DNA of 64,000 nt, from NCBI GenBank assembly GCA_030141605.1, contig JAQGDQ010000021.1, positions 124,001 through 188,000 on the forward strand. Direction: 5' to 3'. This DNA comes from Tubiluchus corallicola (lineage: Eukaryota; Priapulida; Priapulimorpha; Priapulimorphida; Tubiluchidae). Shown here piece by piece: positions 38,601-48,769 of the stretch (its first letter is position 1; every line of letters starts with the position of its first letter). A model generated the notes under the pieces. It saw only the letters and a program-made list of their open reading frames with translations. It was not told the origin of the DNA and did no database searches. Made by a program: the position numbers and the translations under genes.

Positions 38601-41600
38601 ATTGCAATATCATAACACTGATAGCATACACTCCAAAACTGTCTATAAATGTCCTTACAACTTATAAGTAATGAACGTGTCAAGTGCCAGTTGAAACAAC
38701 CATGTTGAGGGTCCAAGTAAGCCCTGAAACCTGATACTGCATGGTAACTACCAATGACCACTTGCTTTAAGGCAGTGATTCACTCGAGATAGTTTTTCGT
38801 CTGCATGCATCTTCACTACCTTGACAACAAACTCAAAATGAGTAAAGTATTTCTATTATTTACAGTAAAATTAAAAATAAGAGACTAGTAAGTTTAAATT
38901 CATATCACATGGATAACATACATCAGCTAATTCTATTTCATAGTCGGTCAGGATACACATTAGAGCCAGATGGTCAGTGGCCACTCCCCAGTTATCTGTC
39001 CCTTTGTAATGTCGTTTGGCTCCCAACTGAAAATGTTAAAAAACTAGCATTAACAACCCATTGTTCTTTAACTGAAAGATGTTGATCTCAACTGCTCATT
39101 GTTCCTTAACACATAAGCAATTGAATCTTATCCAGAAGTGAGATGCAGCAATTAGTAGCATACTGTTTCCTAGCACACCAGCAATTCACTTTTCTTTTTT
39201 TACTAAATATGCTAACATCAGCAGACATATTGTTCACTACATAAATAGTCCTATGTTCCTATGTCAGATTCATGCTCCATGTTCCATGCTCCTATGTCAG
39301 ACTCATCAATCATGCATGTTTTTCTAGTTATGGAAATATCATATATCAGCAACCTATTGTATTCCCGTGTTGTAGTGGCTATATCAGAAATCCATTGTTA
39401 TTCACTGTTTCTGAGCAATGAGTTGCTGATACTGGTTGAAGTTATTTGCTCTATAACAGTAACGATTTGTTGCAATGACTCATTGTTCATTTATATTTGT
39501 GTACTAACTGAACACATCTGTTAAATATTATTTCTTACTGTTATAATTTAGTTATTCCTTGAGACATTGAAAGAAAAGTTGCTTAAAAGCTATGTTATCT
39601 AAAGACTACATCTGTCGCTCCACTTTAGGCAGGAATATTCAGGGTGCCCCATTACACCTATTCAGAGTGCCTGGTCAACTGTTTCCTTTTTGTTTAAGCA
39701 ACTCTGGGCCAAATTAAAAAAAAAACATCAACATTTATTGTTAAACTTTACATTCAAGCAAAATAAGAAGTGGAACATGACATATAAACAATACCTGCAG
39801 TTTTAGTCTAGCACGACCACTGACATTTGAAGATAAAGACTTGGGGTCAAGTTCGTACCACTCATCTTTTCCAATCGAAGGAATATCATACAAGGGCACA
39901 TTTATCTGACCCAGGAAATCATCTGTACTTCCACCAGTTTTCTGAGCCACAAGCGATTCTCCTACTTCTTTAAAATACCTGTTTTTAAGAAAACATCCGA
40001 AGTCGAGTTCGAGCACAGAAAAATTCTCAGAAAACTTCGACTTCTGACACAAGCTGATAACTTTGCAACACTATTATAGTTCCTTCAAACACTGTTTACT
40101 GATGAAGTTAACTAACAAGAATTCAAGTTTTCAATGAAAATCTATGATAACTTCTAGTAACAGTATAAAAGTATAGCATGGCAAAACTTTGTATTAAGTG
40201 TAGTATTGTAACAGTTATACTCTGCTTGCCCTCTGCATGAACTTATATGGTAGCAGAATAGTTGTTGCAATGCCATTGTGTATGTATCCTCAATAAGCTG
40301 TTTTTGAAAACACTTAAACGTGAGCGCTGTTTTTGTACTATCTCGTGACGATTTCTTGATAACAGTTTCATATGCTAATAAAACATAAATTAATCTAATC
40401 CTATGCTTAATTTAAATAAGTCCAAATGTACAGTTTGAGTAAGTGTCATGATCTATTAATAGTACTATGAAGTAACCCGCTTCTGCGTTTCTCCTCTGTA
40501 TCACTTTCTCTCTCTTGCTCTTGGCCTTTTTCTATTAAAACCTTCTATAAATTAACATAGTTAAATTAGCACAGTTAGTATAACTAATTAACATAAGTTA
40601 ATTAAACCACGAGTCAAAAATTTTCAATCGCACACAATAGGTTTCAGCATAATACTCATTACGCTAAAAAAATTTCTGCACTGCAACTGATAGAGATATA
40701 GGCTAGCACTGAGCAATGAATCACATCGTATGAACAGCTAACACTGTTTAACAGTAAGTCACTGCCTTACTGTTCCCTTGGTGATACTGGGATAAGTGTG
40801 AAATTACTATTCAAGCACACAAAACCAAACACCCGTGAGGTCTCCAGATTAATTTTGTATAAACACACAGAACACTAGCATTGGGATAATTTGATGAAAA
40901 AACATTAGACCATCACTAAAACATCATGACTGCAGAAGCTGCTTCCAAAATTTTATAGTTATGCTTTATTATAAAATTCACTGAAAAAACATTGTTCTTC
41001 AAAATTTAATACTTTCAAAAAGTTTTTAAAAGCATACAACACCATGAATCAACGAACGTTATGGCGTTATGCCTCATATAGCCATTTTTGCCATACTATC
41101 CCTGCTCTGAATTGTCATTTACTAACTTAAAAAAGATGGGTTTTTAACTCACCTTTTTAAACCAGAAGCACCATGAACAAGATTAATCTTCTTCAGCTCT
41201 GCAGCAACTGAGCAATTTATATCGTGATCCCTAAAAATCGAAACACAGCTAAAGTGCAGCACTGAACTCTGATGACTACACTGTAACATAGTATGCGAAG
41301 CTGCTGCTAAATGCTAACAGTACAGAAATATGAGAACAAATAATGACAGAAGTAAACAAGAATATATTGTATTCAGGCAGTAATACCACCACCCCTCAGA
41401 TGAATCACATACATAATTAATAACAAATACCAACTTCCTAAATAATTGGGTGAGAATTAACTTTATTTCACCTTAAGAATGTATATACCATTCAAAAGAC
41501 ATTTTTGGAAACTATCTGCTGTTTTACAATTGTTGTAACATGCAAGATATGAAACACACAACAGAAACACTTAAACAAAGATGACATTTATATTAGATAA

Positions 41601-44600
41601 ACCTCTCTACAGAAATGCCGCTATTGTTATCTGCCTAAAAAATATATATGCACTTTACTGCAAAGTGAAGCAATGCAGGTCTGATTAGCACTTAGATGGG
41701 TGATCACCAAAAAAAACTGTTTCCAGGTTGTTTCTTCTGTCGCATTGCCCCTTCCCCTAAATATTCCGTCTTTGACGGAAGATGTGTATGTGCACCAAAA
41801 TGCAGCTAACTCTAGCTGGTTTGGTGCCCCACTTTAAAAAAATCATCTCTGATAATGCCACAACAAGGTGCATTCAGTGTTGTTTCTCAGCTTTCAGAGT
41901 GCAAGTATATATAAACCTCCATGCATCTCCATCTGCATGTTTAGAACTATTAATTTGTGGGCACTTGTTTTTTTTTTATTATGAGGTATGTAGTTTCTGA
42001 ACGTATATTTATTAGTTGGATACCAGTTCTGTTGGATACCAATGCTTGAGTACATCCCATGAACCACTGCCTACAATAACTGCAACTTTACTGTGCGTCA
42101 TGTATGTGCACTGCACAACTACCACACCAATGAATTAAAATAGTGAGTAAATATCTCATAGTGGATCACAAAGAGTCCCCATTAACTTAGTAACTAAAGT
42201 GTCATTAAATTAAGACTGTCACTTCTAGTCATTGATTCCATACTGGCATTGTGTTAAACTTTGACATTCCACTTGTATTGTATAACACAAACAGTCGGCA
42301 AGGCTTAGACAAAATCTCTACTTCTGGTAACATACAGAAATGATACTACCTTCTGTATTTTACAGCAATGCACTCTATATTCTCAATAAAATGATGCAGT
42401 GAAATCATTAAAAGATGCACAGATTAGTATAAAAGACGTGATAGTTCATATTTACGAACCATCACGATGTCGATGATTTTAATCAGGTTTTATCCAACTG
42501 AATAGACCTTTGGAAATACAAAATAGTAAGAAAAAAATGCTAAACATTCCAATGTGTCTAAAAAGAATGTAAAAGAACTCTATTTGCACTTGTTTTGGTG
42601 TTGCACTGGTGGTTCAGTTGGCACTGCTAGAAGATAGGAACACTTTTTTACATACATTGCTACATAAATAGTAAACATTAGAAGAAACAAAGATATGTTC
42701 AGTTGAGACCATTGCAGCAGAAAAGTGTTTCAGGAAATTACTGCGTCTATTTTTTTTCAAAACAAGATTCTAGCTATTTTTCAGTAACAAAAACTAGCGG
42801 GGTCACAGCAAATTGTAGGATTTATCGAGTTACGAAAGCAAGACAACCTTTTAAGAAGCGTATTACATTAGATGTTAAACAAACGAACACTTGCTTGTTT
42901 GCTGTTTGTATATGATATTACGTAATATATAGCGTTTTCAAAAATTGAATTTTGGAAAGCAATCTAGAAATGTAGAAAACTTCTGAAAATTTCACAAAAA
43001 AACTAATGATTTCACCCAATTTAATTTCATATGAGAACCAAGCTGAAATATTCAGTACAGTAAGTCCTCACTTAAGGACTCAGCATTTAGCGACGTTTTG
43101 TTTTAATGACGCTGAACATTTAACACCTTTTCTTCACTCAACGACACACTATTTCGTTTTAAAGACGATTTTGCACAAAGCCAATTTTTATTTTATCAAC
43201 AACTTCTTTACTTAATTTGATGCCTTAAAACAGTACATATTGCACTATTCTGTTCCAAAAATGCCTAGTAACGCAAACACTGCAATTATTATATAAGTAC
43301 ATACGTTTTTGCTTCCCGACTTACCACTAAATGCTAACCGTTTGTATGAAGCCAGAGTCGTATGACGTTTGTATGACGTCAACTAAAGAGAAGCCGCTAG
43401 CTAGATAAGTAAGATATATAGGTGGTTTCAAGGAAGCAGAAATTAAATTAATCAGTGGAAAGGTGAGTAAATCTCATAAAATGCTTAACTTATATGATTA
43501 AAGCAGCATTGATTTTGGCCTCTGGAACGTATCTCATTTATTTTATTTTACTTTCTATGGATGTCTTGGCTTTGTTTGACGATGTTTCACTTAACGTCGC
43601 ATTTTGCTGAAAGGTAAGCCTCGTTAAGTGAGAACTTACTGTACCATAAATAGAAAAGCATGTACCAAAGTTCCACATGCAGATAGTCTGTTTCAACATC
43701 ATCCAGCTCACTAAAATTGACAAAAGACTTTCAACAAACATACATTTTAAATGAAAGTGCATAAATAAATTATGAATATACTTCACAAGTGCTATGATGC
43801 AATGGTACACCAAAATATGAGATGTGCTCAGCGCCTACTCATAGTGCTAACAGAAGACAAAAGTTAGGAGGTAATCCTCTATAGCACACATTACTGCTTA
43901 CAAGCATTTCACTGCTGTGCTATTACATAAATGCTTAATCTCCTCACTAGCCATAGCACGTTAAGTTAACATAACTTAATTAGGCCACTTCTATCCATTA
44001 CTTATATTTATAGTTTGGCACACTGAAAGTTGTGAATGAGATCCAACATTCACGTGCGAAGCTTGCTATTACGGTACGGAGAGAATTTAGTTCACTATCA
44101 CAAACAAATCCTTTAAGTCTAAGATGAGACAGGAAGTTGGCATAGCTAGGTATCTCTCCCATGTCCTTTACTTCCCCTAAAATAGCCAGAACGATAAAAT
44201 CACCAGAAGCAGCTTTCATGGCACTCACCTTGCGTACCTTGACCACACAGCTTTATACATATCAACTGGTACTAATGCTGCCGAAGACAGCTACATACAA
44301 TTTGATGAGAGTTGAAGACTAAAATATCAAAAATATGCATTATACTTCGAAATTCACTCTATATTGGATTGGACGTAAATTCGGAAAATTAAGAATGCCG
44401 TTTAAAAATAACGCATGTATGCAGACACCAAACAGATTTTTTTAGGGAAATGATTCTTCTGTTTACTTGGACTGGTCTTACCATTATGTAGTCTTGATAA
44501 AATTTGCACTGTTAGTTCATACTTGATGTATAGATCACATGATGATATAACCACTGTGGTTTGGCAATAAATGGAAAATTGTCAGACAAATAAAATCTTA

Positions 44601-47600
44601 CAACTGAAATCTTTCATTCCATTGAGGTTTCAAAGTGTCTTCTTTCACGCTGGAACTTTGAACAAGTTTAGTTGCCATGCCTTCCTTTAAAGATGGTTTA
44701 AACCCTATGACATTTTTCTTTGTCAACCTGTTTTAAATCAAAAATTATAAAAAAAATGTGTAACTATGTACGCAACAGCAAATATGAAATTTTTTTACAT
44801 GTTTAAAGCACTTAAATTTTATTAAGCAACGTCTCTAACAATGGACATTTGCCACTACAAAATAAAAATGAACTTGAGAAATAATCATTTATTAACCAAA
44901 CCTCACAAAAAGAATTTTGTGCTTAAACCCACAATAACAACGACACCACACCATACCACACAACCCACACCACACTACACCACAATACCCACATCACACC
45001 ACACCACCCACACTGCCAGCCTCAAAGTGTCATACTAATCACACCATACTGTAAGCATCACACCACACAATTCACAGCACAGTACACTATACCTCACCCC
45101 ACCACAGCCTCTACACCGATGATGATGGCAGTGACACCTACAACACTAACATCAACAACACAGCAGTAGAGAATAACTATGCAAAATATTTTGTACAAAG
45201 TTGAAACTGTATGCTGCGACAAATGCTATTACATCTACCAATAGTCAATGATGCAAGAACATTCTACATAGTGTTTGTTTACTGTTCTTGTGTTTTAATA
45301 GCTTGTTAAACATTATCGCATTTATCTAATGCAAAGCCTAAAACAGCTTTTACAGAAGTAAAGTTATAGGCAGAGTACAATGGAATCACGGCAGAACAAT
45401 GTAATGCTTCAGCAATTTTCTAAGTGAGAATCGTCCAAAACGGAACCTCCAATCAACTCATTGCTGTTTCTCCTGGCACAGGTGTCCTAAAATGTGACCA
45501 ACATTGTCGTATATCTCTGTACCTCATCTTTCCAAAGAGCCATATATCTCCTTTCGAAAATCCCACCAGGCACCGTTAGAACGTTTTTCTACAGTGTGTT
45601 CTGCAAAATTTTGAAAAAATCTGGAGGTTGGGTCCAGGAGAATGCCCGTGGCGGGAAACTGTGGCCCTCCTGGGAAATCTAAATACACCTACTAGACTCA
45701 ATGTTGAATGGGCTATCCAACCATTACAGGCAACGCCCCCAGCACGTACCTGTTCTCTAGAAATAAAAAGTGCAAGTTTTGTGAAAAGCAGGACCATTTT
45801 TGTAGCTTTTTACCCCGATTCCGCCCGGTGGGCCAGGTTAAAAAAATAAGCCATTAATGAGAACACACTAAATCGAGAAATTTCGATTGATATTTAGCAT
45901 TTGACATATAAAAATAGATAAAATCGCAGAAAATGGTGTAATTGTTGGAGCTGTAGCCTCGAACCTTATATATATATATTCTATTTACTGTGTATAACAA
46001 CTTACATGTTATTTGGGCAAGTACACAGCAAATAAGCACTAGTCTGCAAATTTTTTAAAGTTACTTAATTTTACTAATTACTAACAGCCTACACAACTTA
46101 CCTTTGCACACATGCGATTTATACCCAAATTGCTTTATATACCACTGCCACCAAACGGTCAATCACAACAAAATGTGGTTATAACGGATGAGGTGCTGTT
46201 CTAACAGTCTAACATATTCTTCAACTTACTTGACTTGTTGTTTAGGATCAGATGGCTCTGCTGGCCTCCTTGGTTCCAATGCAATTTTTTGATAAATATG
46301 TTCAACCATCTCTAACGAAATTATGCCTAACATACAGTATGGGTCACTAAATCCTGAAAATACAATTAAGTAATGTTTGTCTTAAATAGGTTTCTTGTTA
46401 TGTAAAACTCAAGATGCTATCAAATATGATGTGGGATTTGCCAACTTTTTGGAAAATTTGTCTGTAGTATTTTCAACTTAATAAATGTTGCCAGCTAAAA
46501 GCCAATTTTAGTATAAAAATAAAGAATTAAAAAATAAATTTTAATTTATGAGTTGTAAATAAATGTATAGCTTAAATAACATTATTAAACCAGGGCAAGA
46601 GAAAATGTGTAAGGACGACAGGTGACAGCTAAACTTCCAAAAAAAAAACAACCAAGGACAAGTTACAGCAAAAACATGAGACAATCAATTCTTATTAAAA
46701 AGCAAAATTTGATACTAAATTGTTTTTTTTTCAAATTCCAGTCTGAATTTATTAAAAACAGAAGCGAAATAAAGCAAGTTTTCACATTCACTAGGATAAA
46801 AAGCAGCTTTTGTGTATTAAGTCTTTATAAGTCGTAAACTAATTTACCATCTGGATCTTTTGCAACAATATTCTCAGCTTCAACAAGTAACACATGCAGA
46901 AGTCTCTTGGGTGGCTATAACATGAAAAATAAAATTCTTTGCATACACATAGTAATGTAATTAGAGTAGACAAAGGACTGTAAAATATTTGGAAGGAAAT
47001 TACAATTCTACAATCAATTTAAACATTCTAACCCTAACCCTAAATCCAAATCCTAATCCGCTTCACAATCTAATTTCTTGTATACTTTTATAAAACTCTA
47101 TGAAAGTTATTTCATTTTTTACTATATAGCTCATTTGCTTCAACTAAATATATGGAGGAAAATCATGCACAATGTAATAAAATTTTAGTTTCTAATTGCA
47201 ATTACCTACAACTGTGATAGCTCCATCACCAAATAGCCAATGAAAAACTGTTAACACTAGATATCGTAGCACATCAAAATATTGCTAAAGAACTCTGCAG
47301 ATATAAATTTCACTTACAGACTTTCAGTATTTTCTATTTTATTGATACATAACTTGATACCATAATTAGTGGGCCAGTAAAAGCAATTAGAGAAATGCAA
47401 GTGAATCAGCAAAAGTGAAATCTTAATTTTTACACAGCAAAGGTAAATGGCAATTCGAAGGTTCCAAGACTGGCATTTTAAATTCTTCTAGCTGGTTGTT
47501 CGTTTCAAACTGCTACTTTCAGCAATTAAAAAAATTAAATTTTACACAGCATTAGTAAGAAACTATGAGTAATTCGTTAAAAATGTAATTATTGAGTAAA

Positions 47601-48769
47601 TAATTATGCAAATTGTAAACATACATTTTCTTTAGCTACTAGTTTCATAACCTTTTGGTGATCTTCTGCATTGATGTGAAAAGCTTCTCGCATAAGTTGA
47701 TAAATCTCCACATCTGATGCAGAATATTCCTGTGCTGTCAAACGAATCTTGTGACGAATACAGTACAGTACTTCTCTATACAACTGCTGACGCTATAGCA
47801 AGACAAACGTCTACAATTAATAGATGCTAACCAAAAAAATCCATCCATGTAATACCACATATATGTTACAGCACATACAAAGAAACAAAATGCAAATACA
47901 CAAAGAATGCAGGGGCTGGTAAGTGAATGGATAAGTGCTGTTCAACGTCAAGGTGCACTGGACAGACTCATTAACCATACTGATTGCGGCTGTTCTCCTC
48001 AACCTTACGGTACAATGTCTCATTTTACAGGATTAGCCTGACAATGAGCTAGATTCCAGTCTTGCTTCAATATTCACAATAACTACGCCATGCCATTGAG
48101 TGATTAATTCCAGCTTGCACAATGCCTAGCCATATAAACAAGCATTAAAAAATGTACTGCCAAGAGCAAAAATAAAATTGCATGACATGTGTTACCTTCT
48201 TAGCAGAAATTTGCGCAGAAGGCTTAAACGTCTTGCTAGCAGATGTCTTGCTAGGCACCGTAAATATCTTGCTATCCTAGAACAAATAGAAAAAAAACCT
48301 TGAATACAAAAATAGTGCTTACAGAGGAAAATACTCTTAAGGACGGTCTCTACACACTCCAGAAGACTCTCAGTAGCCTATAGAAAGAAAAGAACTAATC
48401 ACTCGTACATGCTTGATATCAGATCAACACTAAGTTAACGGACAAATTAAAAATTTTAATAAGCATCTTGTATAAGGGCTGTCACTTTTACATGTCACAA
48501 ATTACATTTTTAATAACCATCACTTGTAGGGCTGTCACGTTTACGTGTGTAAATGGAGACGTTTAGTTAATTACTCTCTGTGTTTAATTTTGTTTGCTGA
48601 TTTATGCTACATCTGTATATGCTAATTAAACAATTCCTTTAGCTTGCTTCAGATATTACATAACAACTATTGATAAGTTTGTCTTAACAACAGAACCTGG
48701 AGTGAAAGGTCTACTACAATAACGCAAATACAAAAAGAAATCGAGTTACTCATTACTCACATTAGTCAT
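24422..48769 (-). CDS. UNC13D-like: UNC13D (Munc13-4)/BAIAP3-like C2-MUN-C2 protein, 29 exons
   Basis: Calcium-regulated vesicle priming/tethering factor of the Munc13-4/BAP3 branch; in animals these promote SNARE-dependent fusion of secretory and lysosome-related organelles at membranes. Assembling 29 coding exons with GT-AG (one GC-AG) borders gives one uninterrupted frame of about 1238 residues; every junction phase agrees. Order: short N-terminus, C2A (about 90-294), linker with low-complexity insert (400-520), MUN region (about 521-1016), C2B (about 1060-1205), basic tail. No C1 domain is present, as in Munc13-4 and BAIAP3 and unlike Munc13-1. Both C2 domains keep the loop aspartates expected to bind calcium. 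Length compares with about 1090 (human Munc13-4) and 1187 (BAIAP3). The start (ATG at 48769, three codons before GTGAGT) is the least certain part. Orthology to UNC13D versus BAIAP3 is not resolved. Confidence 0.92.
25109..26190 (-). other. Non-canonical GC-AG intron in the C2B region
   Basis: The upstream exon ends AAATT and the intron begins GCAAGT, a good GC-donor consensus, ending in ATTGCAG. Only this junction joins KTFK to NATLESC in frame (TT|T = Phe). The nearby GT alternative (TTGCAA|GTTGTA) would be phase 0 and put TAA first in the next exon. Confidence 0.8.
27038..27091. repeat. Two-copy 27-bp tandem duplication
   Basis: GCACTTAAAAACAAAACTCT CC is present twice in direct tandem, with AAAAG between the copies, inside a UNC13D-like intron and next to the hairpin element that follows. 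Confidence 0.85.
27098..27258. mobile_element. Short hairpin (MITE-like) element
   Basis: About 160 bases whose halves are imperfect inverted copies: GGGGACAGATTCA on the left matches GGGCTAGATTCA read inward from the right, both followed by TTACGAA/TTCGTAA motifs. Near its middle is a perfect 20-base palindrome, GTTTCGTAACGTTACGAAAC (27177-27196). No clear target duplication could be identified. It lies in the intron between exons at 27544 and 26668. Confidence 0.55.
27544..36154 (-). CDS. UNC13D-like: UNC13D-like exons 13-25: MUN region (MHD1 and MHD2)
   Basis: Exons 36154-36030, 34509-34416, 34065-34009, 33672-33569, 32146-32095, 31845-31703, 31175-31055, 30311-30243, 30011-29835, 29501-29286, 29043-28975, 28579-28433 and 27657-27544. 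All phases agree. Family hallmarks: RYYLDMLPGLLHRIRT; KKYYQYFVEDLADLL; KGFKYWFVPVLDVWF; IIEIWLFLEWPDP; and in MHD2 LQYLDSNMLLLNTNLLPGNF followed by FWNLVLDEMHNIV and FFQRAYNGLEILQEFFY. The MUN fold is the rod of helical bundles that acts on syntaxin/Munc18 in Munc13 proteins. Confidence 0.93.
33085..33275 (+). repeat. Possible LINE 3'-end remnant with hairpins
   Basis: CCCTGGCTC-AC-GAGCCAGGG (33098-33117 region) is a perfect inverted repeat, followed by a second GCTCC...GGAGC hairpin. Downstream, one frame reads MANTTDRDTWRDVIK then stops 7 codons later, resembling the DRxxWRxxI motif near the C-terminus of some non-LTR retrotransposon proteins. The region is intronic, short and has stops upstream, so this is a weak identification. 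Confidence 0.3.
35197..35695. mobile_element. pogo/Tigger-like MITE (TA target site)
   Basis: Terminal inverted repeats CAGTAGGCGCCGCTTAATAG (left) and CAGTAGGCACCGCTTAGCAG (right, read inward) bound 499 bases and are flanked by TA on both sides (35195-35196, 35696-35697). CAGT ends and TA duplications are typical of the pogo/Tigger branch of Tc1/mariner. No transposase is present. It sits in the intron between UNC13D-like exons 13 and 14. Confidence 0.85.
36719..36790 (+). mobile_element. Solo end related to the 35197 element
   Basis: TA followed by CAGTAGACCCAATATATTAT and then ATGTATTGCGTCCAAA parallels the left end of the element at 35197 (CAGTAGGCGCC..., then ATTCATTTTGGGACCAAA). No matching right terminus is found downstream, so this is a truncated or decayed copy. 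Confidence 0.45.
37073..39026 (-). CDS. UNC13D-like: UNC13D-like exons 10-12: linker with basic/serine-rich insert
   Basis: Exons 39026-38922, 38161-38061 and the large 37544-37073 (472 bases). The first two encode conserved helical sequence (WGVATDHLALMCILTDYE). The large exon begins with RWLALHRYH then becomes low in complexity: Ser/Arg-rich (SSSRSGSPSRESSPSE), a Cys-containing WFPCFQ stretch, and a run of alternating Lys-Arg (ERKRKRKRKRP) encoded by a near-perfect AGAAAG repeat, then a Pro/Ala run. The insert is probably a flexible loop; phosphorylation or nuclear/membrane binding via the basic run would be speculation. Confidence 0.88.
39795..44727 (-). CDS. UNC13D-like: UNC13D-like exons 6-9: rest of C2A
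   Basis: Exons 44727-44602, 43710-43666 (only 45 bases), 41230-41153 and 39978-39795. The short exon encodes ELDDVETDYLHVELW, whose Trp codon is split TG|G and joins DHDIN in the next exon, restoring the C2 loop-3 WDHD motif. The long last exon encodes YFKEVGESLVAQ, then DDFLGQINVPLYDIP and DEWYELDPKS, a typical C2A ending for this family. Introns here carry a pogo-like element and a 5S-like copy. Confidence 0.92.
41602..41735 (+). pseudogene. Degenerate 5S rRNA-like copy
   Basis: The segment 41661-41708 aligns well with the 3' half of eukaryotic 5S rRNA, including the internal C-box region: AAGTGAAGCA, then CTGATTAGCACTTAGATGGG and TGATCACC, against the usual AAGTTAAGCA, CTGGTTAGTACTTGGATGGG and TGACCACC. 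Weaker similarity continues on both sides (CTACAGAAATGCC near the expected 5' end; TTCCAGGTTGTTTC near the 3' end). The 5' half is strongly decayed. It lies in a UNC13D-like intron on the opposite strand. It could be a 5S pseudogene or the head of a 5S-derived SINE. Confidence 0.65.
43058..43641. mobile_element. pogo/Tigger-like MITE close to a splice donor
   Basis: Termini CAGTAAGTCCTCACTTAAGG (left) and CAGTAAGTTCTCACTTAACG (right, read inward) bound 584 bases; TA flanks both ends (43056-43057, 43642-43643). No transposase frame. The right end lies only 24 bases from the 45-base UNC13D-like exon at 43666-43710. Internal sequence contains ACGTCGTT-like motifs and a TGACGTCA palindrome at 43374-43381. 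Confidence 0.85.
43998..44508 (-). other. Exon-like blocks inside a UNC13D-like intron
   Basis: Two blocks have good splice borders on the gene's strand: 44508-44482 (TAACAG|...ATG|GTAAGA, 27 bases) and 44290-44229 (TATGTAG|...CAAG|GTGAGT, 62 bases). Read together in phase 0 they give CKFYQDYIM then LSSAALVPVDMYKAVWSRYA. The second block is also open for 77 further codons past its donor to a stop at 43998. Neither fits the phase of the flanking C2A exons (both would introduce a stop), so they are not normal coding exons of this transcript. They may be unproductive cassette exons, a nested gene fragment or chance. Confidence 0.3.
44930..45115. repeat. Degenerate ACACC/CACA-rich low-complexity tract
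   Basis: Strand-biased CA-rich sequence with many overlapping CACCACAC and CCACACC words, lacking a strict period. It lies in the intron between UNC13D-like exons 5 and 6. Confidence 0.8.
46230..48769 (-). CDS. UNC13D-like: UNC13D-like exons 1-5: N-terminus and start of C2A
   Basis: Exons: 48769-48761 (MTN, tentative), 48276-48196, 47792-47625, 46914-46848, 46353-46230. The tentative first exon has an in-frame TGA six codons upstream of its ATG and a strong GTGAGT donor in phase 0, which fits the next exon. The exon at 47792 encodes the family's N-terminal helix (RQQLYREVLYCIRHK). C2A begins at 46914 with LHVLLVEAENIVAKDPDG and continues across the intron into FSDPYCMLGI, giving loop-1 aspartates in KDPDG and SDPY. 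Confidence 0.85.
47028..47043. repeat. Short interstitial telomere-like motif
   Basis: CTAACCCTAACCCTAA, about two and a half copies of the animal telomere repeat, followed by decayed CTAAATCC/CCTAATCC copies up to about 47060. Such short runs occur by chance or at repaired breaks. Confidence 0.5.
48323..48377 (-). other. Exon-like block, possible unproductive exon of the UNC13D-like gene
   Basis: Bordered by a pyrimidine-rich acceptor (TTTCTTTCTATAG) and a GTAAGC donor, 55 bases, and open in phase 0 as ATESLLECVETVLKSIF. Joined to the next exon (48276) it yields an immediate TGA, and the intervening intron would be only 46 bases. It may be a 5' UTR or poison exon; it is left out of the coding model. 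Confidence 0.35.

Noticed and set aside
45430-45850. GC-richer intronic stretch with overlapping frames on both strands
   Set aside because: No reverse-transcriptase, protease or other motif, and no terminal repeats; left unassigned.
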